This document shows positions 24,844-33,292 of a DNA stretch of 64,000 nt, piece by piece. Under the pieces are notes generated by a model. The model was not told where the DNA came from. It saw only the letters and a list, made by a program, of their open reading frames with translations, and did no database searches. Numbering within the stretch: the first letter of the stretch is position 1; every line of letters begins with the position of its first letter. Source of the DNA: Flavobacteriales bacterium (lineage in GTDB: Bacteria > Bacteroidota > Bacteroidia > Flavobacteriales_D > Sanyastnellaceae); the NCBI GenBank assembly GCA_947448135.1, contig CANFLZ010000001.1:1-64000 (forward strand). Reading direction: 5' to 3'. The translations under genes were made by a program, and so were the position numbers.

Positions 24844-25280
24844 TCGGGGTGGTCATTCATACCCACACTCAAACATAATCCTTCGAATCACCTCATCCAC
24901 ATTGTACTTCACCTCATCATTGGTAAACCGAATGACTTTTATTCCATAGGACTTTAAATAATCTTCTCTTTTCTGATCATAGGCTTGTCGCATGATGTTG
25001 TTGTGCACACTACCATCTAACTCAATGGCGAGTTTATATTGAGTGGCATAAAAGTCAACAATGAAAGGACCAATACTATGTTGTCTCCGAAACTTGAGAC
25101 CCTGTTGTTTATTATTTAAAAATTTCCAAAGTCTTTTTTCAGAAATCGTGGCGTTGGTTCTGAGTGCTTTCCTTTTGTCTTTTTGCGATTTTCGATTCAT
25201 CAATTTTATTCGGTAAAAATTGAATCAAAGTCATTATGTAACAAGAAACATATAAGGTGCATATAAAGACCACCCCGTCC
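24843..25280. mobile_element. Putative 438-bp DUF559-carrying element with 12-bp inverted ends
   Basis: The DUF559 gene is bracketed by GTCGGGGTGGTC (24843-24854) and GACCACCCCGTC (25269-25280), inverted repeats matching at 11 of 12 positions. The left repeat overlaps the stop codon. The size, tight bracketing by inverted repeats, the attached hairpins and the location among broken genes suggest a small mobile unit carrying its own endonuclease. No transposase and no target-site duplication was identified. Confidence 0.45.
24853..25200 (-). CDS. DUF559 (Vsr-like PD-(D/E)XK) endonuclease-domain protein
   Basis: 115 residues from ATG 25200 (a second ATG codon lies just upstream at 25203). Seen: LRTNATISEKRLWKFLNNKQ, LKFRRQHSIGPFIVDFYA, KLAIELDGSVHN and GIKVIRFTNDEV, the usual DUF559 set. 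The acid D in VDFY and E-L-D in IELDG match the restriction-endonuclease-fold core related to Vsr repair nucleases. The activity of this family is not established. It is complete, unlike its neighbours, and is enclosed by short inverted repeats. No clear promoter box seen. Confidence 0.85.
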   Translation of the reverse strand: MNRKSQKDKRKALRTNATISEKRLWKFLNNKQQGLKFRRQHSIGPFIVDFYATQYKLAIELDGSVHNNIMRQAYDQKREDYLKSYGIKVIRFTNDEVKYNVDEVIRRIMFECGYE

Positions 25281-25308
25281 TGGCAGCATCATTCATTAGA
25301 ATATTGTT

Positions 25309-25316
25309 ATATTTGA
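25309..25316 (+). promoter_or_regulatory. -7 box TATATTTG for the first paralogue
   Basis: Perfect TAnnTTTG 16 bases before the ATG at 25333. Lies just outside the right inverted repeat of the DUF559 unit. Confidence 0.52.
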
Positions 25317-25332
25317 ATTATAAACCAATACC

Positions 25333-26616
25333 ATGAAAATACACTTTCTCATTTCCATTCTGTTTCTGTTTCTCGCTCCAGCTCTGTATTCCCAAGCCCC
25401 ACAGAGCATCCCATACCAAGCGGTAGTTAGAAACACAGATGGCTCTGTTATGGCCAATACCGCTATGACCATCACTTTTAAAATTCATGATAACACAGCA
25501 ACAGGCACGGTGGTGTATGAAGAGAATCACACTGCAACAACTAACTCACAAGGTTTGATTAGTTTGAATGCAGGCAATGGATCTTTGGTATCAGGAACAT
25601 TCTCAGGAATAAACTGGGGATCGGGAAGCAAGTTCTTGCATGTGCTGATGAATGCGGGCAGTGGTGTTGTTGATTTGGGCACACAGCAGATGATGTCTGT
25701 GCCTTATGCACTATTTGCGGAGAAAGCAAATACTACCAATGTTTCAGTAAGTTCTGTGGGTGATACTCTGTATTTAGGTAATGGTAATTTTATTTTGGTG
25801 CCTGGCATTAGTAATTCCAACAAGACGGTAGACACTGGTTTAGGTAATTCACTTTTGCCAGGAGTTTCTTATTGTGCCGATAAAACAATATCAGCATCAG
25901 GTTGTGATGGCATGACAACCCTGGACTACCAAGGTTATACTTATGATTTAGTTGAAATAGCAGGACAGTGCTGGTTTAAGGAGAATTTAAGAGCTACTAG
26001 TTTTAATGACGGTACTTCAATAACATACGAGCCAGATAATCAGGTTTGGATTAGTCCTTATGGAGATATTGCGGAACAACCGTATTATGCCTTCTACAAC
26101 AATGAAGTGGCTAATCAAACTAAGTATGGTAATTTGTATAATGCCTTTTGCTTAGTCTCTGAAAATATTTGTCCATCAAGTTGGCACGTGCCCACAGAGT
26201 GTGATGTCTATTATTTATTATCTAATCAAGGTATAGCTAACTCAGCAATAAATAGTGGAAATATTTCTTTAGGAGGAGTTGATGAATTGGTGGCGCATAA
26301 GTTATTTTCTAATGAGCCTTTTGAGACAATAGAGATCACTGATGGGAGTGTTGTTATTTTACCAAGTAATTCTTCGGGATTCTCTGCCAAAGCATCAGGA
26401 AAAAGAAATAGTTATTCAGATGATTCAAGAGGAAGTTTATTTAATATGTGGGTAAAGGTTCATGGTTCTCAACCAAGTGTCACGGGAGTTTTTTTTCATT
26501 CCATATCACCAGGTCAAGTTAGTTTTGACGGAATAAAAGCTCCTATTATAAATTCCGGGCAAGGAACTAGTTATTATTTACTTCAAGGTAGGAGCATCCG
26601 CTGCATAAAAGATTAA
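25333..26616 (+). CDS. Secreted Fib_succ_major-domain protein, paralogue 1
   Basis: 427 residues with signal peptide MKIHFLISILFLFLAPALYS. Residues about 22-130 form a domain shared with two neighbours (SIPYQAVVRNTDGSVMANTA to GTQQMMSVPYAL). The C-terminal 250 residues belong to the Fibrobacter-major-paralogous-domain type (TIGR02145): GQCWFKENLRATSFNDGTSI, YGNLYNAFCLVSENICPSSW and the end GRSIRCIKD. No T9SS signal is present. Such proteins are surface or periplasmic with unknown ligands and tend to occur as families. Followed 3 bases later by paralogue 2. The section between the two domains (GDTLYLGNGNFILVPGIS) differs from the other copies. Confidence 0.82.
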   Translation: MKIHFLISILFLFLAPALYSQAPQSIPYQAVVRNTDGSVMANTAMTITFKIHDNTATGTVVYEENHTATTNSQGLISLNAGNGSLVSGTFSGINWGSGSKFLHVLMNAGSGVVDLGTQQMMSVPYALFAEKANTTNVSVSSVGDTLYLGNGNFILVPGISNSNKTVDTGLGNSLLPGVSYCADKTISASGCDGMTTLDYQGYTYDLVEIAGQCWFKENLRATSFNDGTSITYEPDNQVWISPYGDIAEQPYYAFYNNEVANQTKYGNLYNAFCLVSENICPSSWHVPTECDVYYLLSNQGIANSAINSGNISLGGVDELVAHKLFSNEPFETIEITDGSVVILPSNSSGFSAKASGKRNSYSDDSRGSLFNMWVKVHGSQPSVTGVFFHSISPGQVSFDGIKAPIINSGQGTSYYLLQGRSIRCIKD

Positions 26617-26619
26617 AAC

Positions 26620-27783
26620 ATGAAAAACTTATTTCTCCTCATCTTTCTGGTTCCGGCTACTTTATTCAGTAATGCACAAGTACCTAATAGCATTCCCTAC
26701 CAAGCCTTAGTCAGAAACACGGATGGAAGTCCCATGGCTAGCACATCTGTAACTATTAACTTCAGTATTCATAACCTCACAGCAGCTGGTGATGTTGTAT
26801 ATCAAGAAATTCATACCGCAACTACCAATACACAAGGTCTGGTTAGCTTGAATATTGGGTCAGGCACCCTTGTTACAGGCAGCTTTTCAGCTATTAACTG
26901 GGGTTCTGGAACTAAGTTTCTTCAGGTGGCTATGAATGCGGGTAATGGAAACATAGATCTAGGGACACAACAAATGATGTCTGTGCCTTATGCTTTGTAT
27001 GCGGAGGAGGTGGATGTAAGAGTGAGTACTACTGGAGATTCTTTATTCATTGGAAGCAATTACTCTATAGTTCCTGGTGTTAGCGCGGCTAATCCTGTAA
27101 GTACAAGCAATTACGGATCTGTGCTATTGCCTGGAAATACAACTTGTCAAAATGAGTATATCTCTGTCACAGGTTGTGGTGGACTGGATAGTTTACTCTA
27201 TTATGACAGATATTATAGTTTAGTTGAGATAGGTGGTCAGTGTTGGTTTGCTGAGAATTTGGCTACTGATAAATATGCTAATGGAGATAATATTCCAACA
27301 GGTTTAACCAATACACAATGGCAGAACACAACAGCTGGAGCATATGCTGTTTACAATAATAGTTCATCTAATGATGCTGTTTATGGCAAGCTTTACAATT
27401 GGTACACTACTGTTGACAGTAGAGGCGTCTGTCCAACAGGTTGGCATGTGCCAAGTGATTGCGAGTGGAATTATATGCAGGTTGTTTTAGAACCAGGTAC
27501 AACAGGTAGCCAAGATTGTTTTTGTGGTTTTCAACTTATGTCATTGACACTTTGGTCTACTACCAATGCTACAAATTCATCGGGACTTTCATTGGTGCCA
27601 TCAGGACAACATTTATTCGGAAGTCCTTTTGAAGGATTGGGTTATTCTGCCTTTTTATGGACATCGTCAGAGTTAAATAATTTTGGCCTTGGACGGGACA
27701 TAGTATTTCAAGCTGAAGATATATTAGGTAAGAACGTTCATCAAAAATACACAGGGTTTGCAATTCGCTGCATAAAAAAATAA
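26620..27783 (+). CDS. Secreted Fib_succ_major-domain protein, paralogue 2
   Basis: 387 residues, signal peptide to about residue 20 (LFSNAQ). Same plan as its neighbours: shared N-terminal domain (SIPYQALVRNTDGSPMASTS), linker GDSLFIGSNYSIVPGVSAAN, then the Fib_succ_major domain with GQCWFAENLATDKYANGDN, YGKLYNWYTTVDSRGVCPTG and end TGFAIRCIKK. The N-terminal domain differs from copies 1 and 3 at KFLQVAMNAGNGNIDL, while linker and the first half of the C-terminal domain are nearly identical to copy 3. Three bases after copy 1, so likely co-transcribed with it. Function unknown. Confidence 0.82.
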   Translation: MKNLFLLIFLVPATLFSNAQVPNSIPYQALVRNTDGSPMASTSVTINFSIHNLTAAGDVVYQEIHTATTNTQGLVSLNIGSGTLVTGSFSAINWGSGTKFLQVAMNAGNGNIDLGTQQMMSVPYALYAEEVDVRVSTTGDSLFIGSNYSIVPGVSAANPVSTSNYGSVLLPGNTTCQNEYISVTGCGGLDSLLYYDRYYSLVEIGGQCWFAENLATDKYANGDNIPTGLTNTQWQNTTAGAYAVYNNSSSNDAVYGKLYNWYTTVDSRGVCPTGWHVPSDCEWNYMQVVLEPGTTGSQDCFCGFQLMSLTLWSTTNATNSSGLSLVPSGQHLFGSPFEGLGYSAFLWTSSELNNFGLGRDIVFQAEDILGKNVHQKYTGFAIRCIKK

Positions 27784-28143
27784 CCCGATTTTCTTGTATG
27801 AATTTGTTCTATATGTGAGCTGGTGTACCTCTCTTTTTACTTAAATCAACTGCGAATACGCATCCAAATCTTTTTGTCTCCCTGTATTTAAAGACAAATT
27901 CAAATTTGCAAAAATGATTAATTTTTCTTTTGGGTAGGTTCACGATTTTGAATGGAGGCCATATTCCTCCATGTAAAACTCAGCCAGCTGTGGTTCTACC
28001 TATTCCTTACTTTTATGAAGTCCTTAGAAATTTTAATTATTTTGCGTAGATAAAAATGAAACGGAGATAATTTTCAAAGTACAATGTTGCAGTATCCTAC
28101 GATAGATATCTTAAATGAAAATTGTATGTAATAGGTTTGATAA
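27784..28143. other. Gene-free stretch with a possible old coding remnant
   Basis: 360 AT-rich bases between convergent genes. The minus strand has an open but startless run (about 27848-27942) reading LNLSLNTGRQKDLDAYSQLI before a stop, which looks protein-like but which I cannot assign. An inverted repeat ATGGAGG-N7-CCTCCAT sits at 27952-27972. No terminator with a T-run and no RNA gene was seen. Confidence 0.3.
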
Positions 28144-28737
28144 TTATTTGTTATTTATTTGATTGTAAATTTCCCTTGACAGTAGGTGAAAGTTTTCATT
28201 TTGGACTTTCGAAAAAAATGAGTTTTGTTCCGTCGAAAAAAACTTACGTTTTAAAACATTTGAGCTTTCTGCGATGCAATTGAAGCTATCCTCCTCCGAA
28301 TTGATTCGGACAGAAGCAAATGATTGAATTTCATATCCCGATTTGAAGTATAACGCCGGCGTTAGTAAGTACAAAGAACCTCCAATCAAAAATCCTTTGA
28401 AGATATTTCCAAATGTGAAGTTGTTAATTTTTTCTTTAACCTCTATATCTACAGTATAATAGTTAGGGCTTAGATCATTTTTAGAAAAAGAAACTTCGTT
28501 GAATAATTTTGAACTTTTTATAATATCTAAGCAAGAATTTTTAAAAGCATCATTTACTGGTAATTTCTGGTTGTCATCTGAAATGTAAGTTATTGTGTTG
28601 ATGTATAATGAGATTTTGGAATTCTGCGAGTTATCTGCGTAATTGCTCGGTTTGAAGGGGTTTGCGTATTTATATGAAGTGCACGAACTGATACTAAGTA
28701 AAAGTATAAATAGTGTGATGAATTTTGACTTTTTCAT
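28144..28737 (-). CDS. AT-rich lipoprotein of unknown function
   Basis: The ATG at 28737 starts a 197-residue lipoprotein (MKKSKFITLFILLLSISSC). A much longer upstream reading has no signal and is discarded. The mature part starts TSYKYANPFKPSNYAD and contains a hydrophobic stretch IFKGFLIGGSLYLLTPALYF around 125-145 that may be a membrane-touching segment. Codon use is very AT-rich (many AAA, TTT, ATA codons), unlike the housekeeping genes, which suggests recent acquisition. It stands alone on the minus strand between the paralogues. No family recognised. Confidence 0.68.
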   Translation of the reverse strand: MKKSKFITLFILLLSISSCTSYKYANPFKPSNYADNSQNSKISLYINTITYISDDNQKLPVNDAFKNSCLDIIKSSKLFNEVSFSKNDLSPNYYTVDIEVKEKINNFTFGNIFKGFLIGGSLYLLTPALYFKSGYEIQSFASVRINSEEDSFNCIAESSNVLKRKFFSTEQNSFFSKVQNENFHLLSREIYNQINNK

Positions 28738-28762
28738 ATTTGAAAAAATATTGGTATATCGG

Positions 28763-28770
28763 CGAATATA
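28763..28770 (-). promoter_or_regulatory. -7 box-like TATATTCG for the AT-rich lipoprotein
   Basis: TATATTCG on the minus strand, one mismatch to TAnnTTTG, 25 bases before the ATG at 28737. No -33 TTG seen. It supports the start at 28737 over the longer reading. Confidence 0.38.
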
Positions 28771-28959
28771 AAAAATATAAATAATATTCTTCTCTTTTTG
28801 GTTGATTTTTTTCAAGTCAGGTTTCTTTGTTTTGTTTTTGGGAAATATAAATTCGATATCATAAGTTAGTTTGACTAAGGATAAATATAGAAGCAAGGTT
28901 AAAAAAACCTTAAGTTAGTATTCGAGATTAATTAAATCTTACTTTTTGTTCTAGCTGAC

Positions 28960-28967
28960 TATATTTG
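28960..28967 (+). promoter_or_regulatory. -7 box TATATTTG for paralogue 3
   Basis: Perfect TAnnTTTG ending 4 bases before the GTG at 28972, so the message would start at or next to the GTG. The same box, TATATTTG, precedes paralogue 1. Confidence 0.52.
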
Positions 28968-28971
28968 ATGT

Positions 28972-30153
28972 GTGAAACAACTCTTTACATATTTATTTCT
29001 GGTTATATCCGCAACTATCATTGCCCAAGCCCCACAGAGCATCCCCTATCAAGCAGTAGTCAGAAATACAGACGGCTCAGTGATGGCAGATGCTGCAGTT
29101 ACCATGACTTTCAAAATCCATGATAACTCTGCTACAGGAATTGTGGTTTATGAAGAGAATCATACAGCAACCACCAACGCACAAGGATTGATAAGTTTGA
29201 ATGTAGGCAATGGTGTTGTGGTATTAGGTACTTTTTCAGGAGTTAACTGGGGATCAGGAAGCAAGTTCTTGCATGTGCTGATGAATGCGGGTAGTGGAGT
29301 TGTTGATTTAGGTACACAACAAATGATGTCTGTGCCGTATGCCTTGTATGCAGAAGATGTAGATGTAAGAGTAAGTGCTACTGGGGATACTTTATTCATT
29401 GGAAGCAATTACTCTATAGTTCCGGGAGTTAGTGCGGCTAATCCTGTTAGCATTAGTAATTATGGATCTGTGCTATTGCCTGGAAATACAACCTGTCAAA
29501 ATGAGTATATCTCTGTCACAGGTTGTGGAGGACAGGATAGTTTGCTTTATTATGATAGATATTACAGTTTAACAGAGATAGGCGGCCAATGTTGGTTTGC
29601 AGAGAATTTGGCAACGGATAAATATAGCAATGGGGATAATATACCAACTGGACTTTCCAACATACAATGGCAAAATACAACTTCGGGAGCTTATGTGTTT
29701 TATAATGACGATATAGCTAATGATGTCAATTATGGCAAGCTTTACAATTGGTACACCACTGTTGACACCAGAGGAGTTTGTCCAACGGGATGGCATGTGT
29801 CAACTGCTTGCGAATGGGATTATCTTGTAATGCACATAGGGGGATATTTAGGTTCAGGGGGCAAACTTAAATCTACAGCAGGTTGGTGGTTGAATGGTTT
29901 AAATACATTTGGATTCAATGCAATGCCAGGAAGTTGCTATTACTTCGATTCTGGTGTAGATTCCGGAGTATATTATTTTGGTGGAAATTCTCCAATTGGT
30001 TCAAGCGCATTTTGGTGGAGTAGCTCATCAATTAATATTTCAGATGCATCATTAAGGTGTATTTCTATGGCTATGGGGAGTAATGATTTATCTCCTTTAT
30101 TCTTGTCGAATATTAAGAATAATGGCTTTAGTTTGCGCTGTATCAAAGATTAA
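28972..30153 (+). CDS. Secreted Fib_succ_major-domain protein, paralogue 3 (mosaic)
   Basis: 393 residues from a GTG start (an ATG at 28968 is out of frame); signal peptide to about residue 18 (ATIIAQ). The N-terminal domain follows copy 1 (KFLHVLMNAGSGVVDLGTQQ), but from about residue 125 onward (VDVRVSATGDTLFIGSNYS, GQCWFAENLATDKYSNGDN, YGKLYNWYTTVDTRGVCPTG) it follows copy 2 almost letter for letter, and the last third is its own (GGKLKSTAGWWLNG, FWWSSSSI, end FSLRCIKD). This is best explained by recombination between paralogues. Surface or periplasmic; ligand unknown. Confidence 0.82.
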   Translation: MKQLFTYLFLVISATIIAQAPQSIPYQAVVRNTDGSVMADAAVTMTFKIHDNSATGIVVYEENHTATTNAQGLISLNVGNGVVVLGTFSGVNWGSGSKFLHVLMNAGSGVVDLGTQQMMSVPYALYAEDVDVRVSATGDTLFIGSNYSIVPGVSAANPVSISNYGSVLLPGNTTCQNEYISVTGCGGQDSLLYYDRYYSLTEIGGQCWFAENLATDKYSNGDNIPTGLSNIQWQNTTSGAYVFYNDDIANDVNYGKLYNWYTTVDTRGVCPTGWHVSTACEWDYLVMHIGGYLGSGGKLKSTAGWWLNGLNTFGFNAMPGSCYYFDSGVDSGVYYFGGNSPIGSSAFWWSSSSINISDASLRCISMAMGSNDLSPLFLSNIKNNGFSLRCIKD

Positions 30154-30484
30154 TCCCACCCTTGTTCTAACGAACTTATTTAAATGGTGAACGGGAAAAA
30201 TTTTCTTTATTGATTTCTTTTCTTCAACCTTTCCTATAACATAACATTGGATTTAAGACAAAGCGGTCTGTTCATTCCATTTGTTTTTCTGACCCTAGGA
30301 ATTAATTGTCATGTGATATTTATCAAATCAAGACAATTTAATACTTGCCATAATAATGATGTATTATGACAGACACAAGCAAAAATGTGTGCAGGTAATT
30401 TGCAGGTGATAACCTCAAAACACCCCAAAATCACCCTTAAATGACTTTTCCCTCACTAGCCTCAGACTTAAAGTTATAATCAAC
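30154..30484. other. Gene-free stretch before the tRNA terminator
   Basis: 331 bases with no gene I can support. The only structure noticed is a direct repeat TGCAGGT at 30390-30396 and 30401-30407, spaced one helical turn apart. No integrase gene or clear attachment-site copy of the tRNA end was found. Confidence 0.3.
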
Positions 30485-30519
30485 AAAAAACCCCTTCACT
30501 CTCTCAAAATGAAGGGGCT
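30485..30519 (-). terminator. Intrinsic terminator after tRNA-Met
   Basis: On the minus strand an 8-bp stem (CCCCTTCA / TGAAGGGG) with an 11-base loop is followed by a run of six T. It sits 17 bases beyond the tRNA 3' end. Confidence 0.75.
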
Positions 30520-30536
30520 TGTGCTTTAAATGTTTG

Positions 30537-30610
30537 TAGCGAGAGAGGGGCACGATCCCTCGACCTCATGATTATGAATCATGCGCTCTAACCAGCTGAG
30601 CTACCTCGCC
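30537..30610 (-). tRNA. tRNA-Met (anticodon CAT)
   Basis: A full 74-base cloverleaf on the minus strand: acceptor GGCGAGG paired with TCTCGCT, D-arm GCTC-GAGC with AGCTGGTTA loop, anticodon arm CATGA-TTCATAA-TCATG with CAT at the centre, T-arm GAGGG-ATCGTGC-CCCTC and discriminator A. CCA is not encoded. The first pair is G-T, not the C-A mismatch of initiators, so this is an elongator Met tRNA; a CAT tRNA-Ile read through lysidine is less likely but cannot be excluded. Confidence 0.93.
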
Positions 30611-30659
30611 ATAAGCGGGTGCAAACATAATAATGTAATAACTAAAAAAAAAATATTCC

Positions 30660-31376
30660 TTAAAATTTTATTCGCGTACGATGAATATTTCTGCGGCCTC
30701 TTCCTACATAGTTGTTACTTTTTGTAACAATGACTATACCTGCAGCATGATGAAAGTAATTGCTCCCTGATATGGGCATCCTTGAATCTACTCCCACCTT
30801 GGCCAATGACTCGAAGTTGATACCAAATCGATTCTTCACAAACCAACAGGTAACACCTCCTCCAAAATTCAAGTTAATAGAATTCTTAAATATCGTTTGT
30901 GTGCGCAATGTATATCCAACTCCCAAAACTGGATAAACATTGAATCCCATGTTGCTGATGGAATTCAAAAATGAATTTCCCCTGGGGACATACAATTTAT
31001 CAAAGAAACTGTTGCCCAAATTGACTTGATATCTGAAATTGAGGTCGGTATTGAAGAAAACGCCCGGATCCAAGTAGCGCTCTTTGTATACCGATGGATT
31101 CATTTTCAAGTAGGCAATCCCCAAGTCAACTTTAAGCCGCTCTTGTACCGTTTTCGAAATGGTAATCTTGGTGGGTACATAGGATTTGGACCAAGTCTGT
31201 GGCGTGAAAAGTCCCGAAAAAGAATTGCGGTCATCATCAATGGCTTGTGATTGTAGCTTGATAGTCGTCGGACGGGTTAAAAACTCCAAGAATTGCGATT
31301 GCCCGAAACCCAATTCCATCATCGACAAAAAAATCAATGAGGATAGTATTCGAATGTAAATGTTTGGGCTGTGCAT
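30660..31376 (-). CDS. Outer-membrane beta-barrel protein, function unknown
   Basis: 238 residues from ATG 31376 (MHSPNIYIRILSSLIFLSMM), signal cleavage near GFGQ-SQ. The mature part has beta-barrel character: YVPTKITISKTVQERLKVDL, INLNFGGGVTCWFVKNRFGI, with Gly- and aromatic-rich strands. A longer start (ATG 31391) is only one base from a perfect -7 box and would lie upstream of transcription start, so it is rejected. No family recognised. Divergent from typA. Confidence 0.68.
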   Translation of the reverse strand: MHSPNIYIRILSSLIFLSMMELGFGQSQFLEFLTRPTTIKLQSQAIDDDRNSFSGLFTPQTWSKSYVPTKITISKTVQERLKVDLGIAYLKMNPSVYKERYLDPGVFFNTDLNFRYQVNLGNSFFDKLYVPRGNSFLNSISNMGFNVYPVLGVGYTLRTQTIFKNSINLNFGGGVTCWFVKNRFGINFESLAKVGVDSRMPISGSNYFHHAAGIVIVTKSNNYVGRGRRNIHRTRIKF

Positions 31377-31392
31377 GCTTGAATTTTCCATA

Positions 31393-31400
31393 CAAATATA
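31393..31400 (-). promoter_or_regulatory. -7 box TATATTTG for the 31376 barrel gene
   Basis: Perfect TAnnTTTG on the minus strand, 16 bases before the ATG at 31376 and one base before the ATG at 31391, so it selects the downstream start. Confidence 0.52.
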
Positions 31401-31441
31401 AAGAATTTTGTTGAATTCCAATTTTTTACAGATTATCAGCG

Positions 31442-31449
31442 TACTTTCG
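31442..31449 (+). promoter_or_regulatory. -7 box-like TACTTTCG for typA
   Basis: TACTTTCG, one mismatch to TAnnTTTG, 16 bases before the typA ATG at 31466. The same variant precedes the fucosidase gene at 62752. Confidence 0.42.
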
Positions 31450-31465
31450 CGCGGAATTTCGAATT

Positions 31466-33277
31466 ATGCAGAAAATAAGAAACATCGCGATTATCGCACA
31501 CGTTGACCATGGTAAAACCACTTTGGTGGATAAAATGCTATTGGCTGGAAAGCTTTTCAAAGAGCACGAAACATCAGAAGAATTGGTTTTGGACAATAAC
31601 GATATCGAGCGCGAGCGTGGTATTACAATTTTAGCCAAGAACGTTTCAATTCCCTACAAAGGATACAAAATCAATATCATCGATACTCCTGGTCACAGTG
31701 ACTTCGGTGGTGAGGTTGAGCGTGTATTGAACATGGCAGAAGGAGCTTTGCTTCTGGTAGATGCTTTTGAAGGCGCTATGCCGCAAACGCGTTTTGTATT
31801 GCAAAAGGCTTTGCAAATGGGATTGAAACCAATCGTGGTTGTCAATAAAGTAGACAAAGAAAACTGTACCCCAGAGGAAGTACATGAACAAGTTTTTGAC
31901 TTGATGTTCAACTTGGGTGCAAACGAAGATCAATTGGACTTCCCAGTAGTTTATGGTTCGGCCAAAAATAACTGGATGGGATTGGATTGGAAAACTCCAA
32001 CAGGCACTATCGAGCCTTTGTTGGATATGGTGATCGAAAAAATTCCAGCGCCTATTTCTCGTGAAGGTATCCCTCAAATGTTGGTGACTTCTTTGGATTA
32101 TTCAACATACACGGGTCGTATGGCCATCGGTAAATTGCACCGTGGTGAATTGAAAGCGGGGATGAATGTCTCTTTGGTAAAAAGAGATGGTTCGATTACA
32201 AAAGGAAGAATCAAGGAATTGTACGTTTTCGAAGGTTTGGGAAAACGCAAAGTGGATTCTGTAGTTTCAGGTGATATCTGTGCGATCAATGGTATTGAGA
32301 ATTTTGAGATTGGTGACACATTCACAGATTTCGAAAATCCAGAGGCATTGCCAAGTATCTCTGTAGATGAGCCAACCATGAGCATGTTGTTTACCATCAA
32401 CGATTCTCCGTTCTTTGGGAAGGAAGGAAAGTTTGTAACCAGCCGTCACATCAAGGATCGTTTGGAGAAAGAATTGGAAAAGAATTTGGCTTTGCGTGTT
32501 CAAGAAACCGACAAGGCGGATCGTTTCAACGTATTCGGCCGTGGTGTACTTCACTTGTCAGTATTGATTGAAACAATGCGCCGTGAAGGTTATGAATTGC
32601 AAATTGGTCAGCCTCGCGTTATTTTGAAAGTTGTGGATGGCGTTAAGATGGAGCCAATTGAAGAATTGACCATCGATCTACCTTCCGATATGGCGGGTAC
32701 AGCGATTGAGTCTGTTTCGAAGAGAAAGGGCGAAATGAAAAACATGGAGCCTAAAGGAGATAGAACGGTCATTGAATTTGAAATTCCATCTCGTGGTATC
32801 ATTGGTTTGAGAAGCTATCTTTTGACGGCTACTCAAGGTGAGGCTATCATGAATCACCGATTCAAAGAATACCAACCCATGAAGGATGAGATTCCAGGTC
32901 GTTTGAACGGTTCTTTGATTTCAATGGAAACTGGAAATGCTGTTGCGTATAGCATCAGTAACTTGCAAGACAGAGGTAAGTTCTTTGTTGAGGCAATGGA
33001 AGAGGTATACGAAGGTCAGGTGATTGGAGAGCATTCTCGTGACAATGACTTGGTGGTGAACGTAACCAAAACAAAACAGTTGACCAACATGCGTGCTTCG
33101 GGTACCGATGCAAAAACTGTAATGGCTCCGCCGATCAAATTCACTTTGGAAGAGGCTTTGGAATATATCGGACCTGACGAATACGTTGAGGTAACTCCAA
33201 AATCTATTCGTTTGAGAAAGGTTTATTTGAATGAAAATGACCGCAAGCGTTTCGGTAAGGATTTAGGGAAATACTAA
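31466..33277 (+). CDS. typA: Translational GTPase TypA (BipA)
   Basis: TypA/BipA is an EF-G-like GTPase that binds ribosomes and aids 50S assembly, mainly at low temperature. 603 residues, standard. Seen: P-loop AHVDHGKTT (about 11-19), switch I ERERGITILAKN, DTPGHSDFGGEVERV, NKVDKENC, then beta-barrel domain 2 and the TypA-specific C-terminus with RGIIGLRSYLLTATQGEAIM and NMRASGTDAKTVM. Ends at a bidirectional terminator shared with the gene at 33311. Confidence 0.97.
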   Translation: MQKIRNIAIIAHVDHGKTTLVDKMLLAGKLFKEHETSEELVLDNNDIERERGITILAKNVSIPYKGYKINIIDTPGHSDFGGEVERVLNMAEGALLLVDAFEGAMPQTRFVLQKALQMGLKPIVVVNKVDKENCTPEEVHEQVFDLMFNLGANEDQLDFPVVYGSAKNNWMGLDWKTPTGTIEPLLDMVIEKIPAPISREGIPQMLVTSLDYSTYTGRMAIGKLHRGELKAGMNVSLVKRDGSITKGRIKELYVFEGLGKRKVDSVVSGDICAINGIENFEIGDTFTDFENPEALPSISVDEPTMSMLFTINDSPFFGKEGKFVTSRHIKDRLEKELEKNLALRVQETDKADRFNVFGRGVLHLSVLIETMRREGYELQIGQPRVILKVVDGVKMEPIEELTIDLPSDMAGTAIESVSKRKGEMKNMEPKGDRTVIEFEIPSRGIIGLRSYLLTATQGEAIMNHRFKEYQPMKDEIPGRLNGSLISMETGNAVAYSISNLQDRGKFFVEAMEEVYEGQVIGEHSRDNDLVVNVTKTKQLTNMRASGTDAKTVMAPPIKFTLEEALEYIGPDEYVEVTPKSIRLRKVYLNENDRKRFGKDLGKY

Positions 33278-33292
33278 GCGAAAATGAATATG

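Noticed and set aside
24640..24850. Possible CRISPR-like repeats
   Set aside because: Only two copies, inverted to each other and each a hairpin; no regular spacers and no cas genes.
27848..27942. Startless frame reading LNTGRQKDLDAYSQLI as a gene
   Set aside because: Too short, no start codon, no recognised family; recorded only as a possible remnant.
30386..30410. Attachment site suggested by the TGCAGGT direct repeat near the tRNA
   Set aside because: The repeat is only 7 bases, does not match the tRNA 3' end, and no integrase is present.
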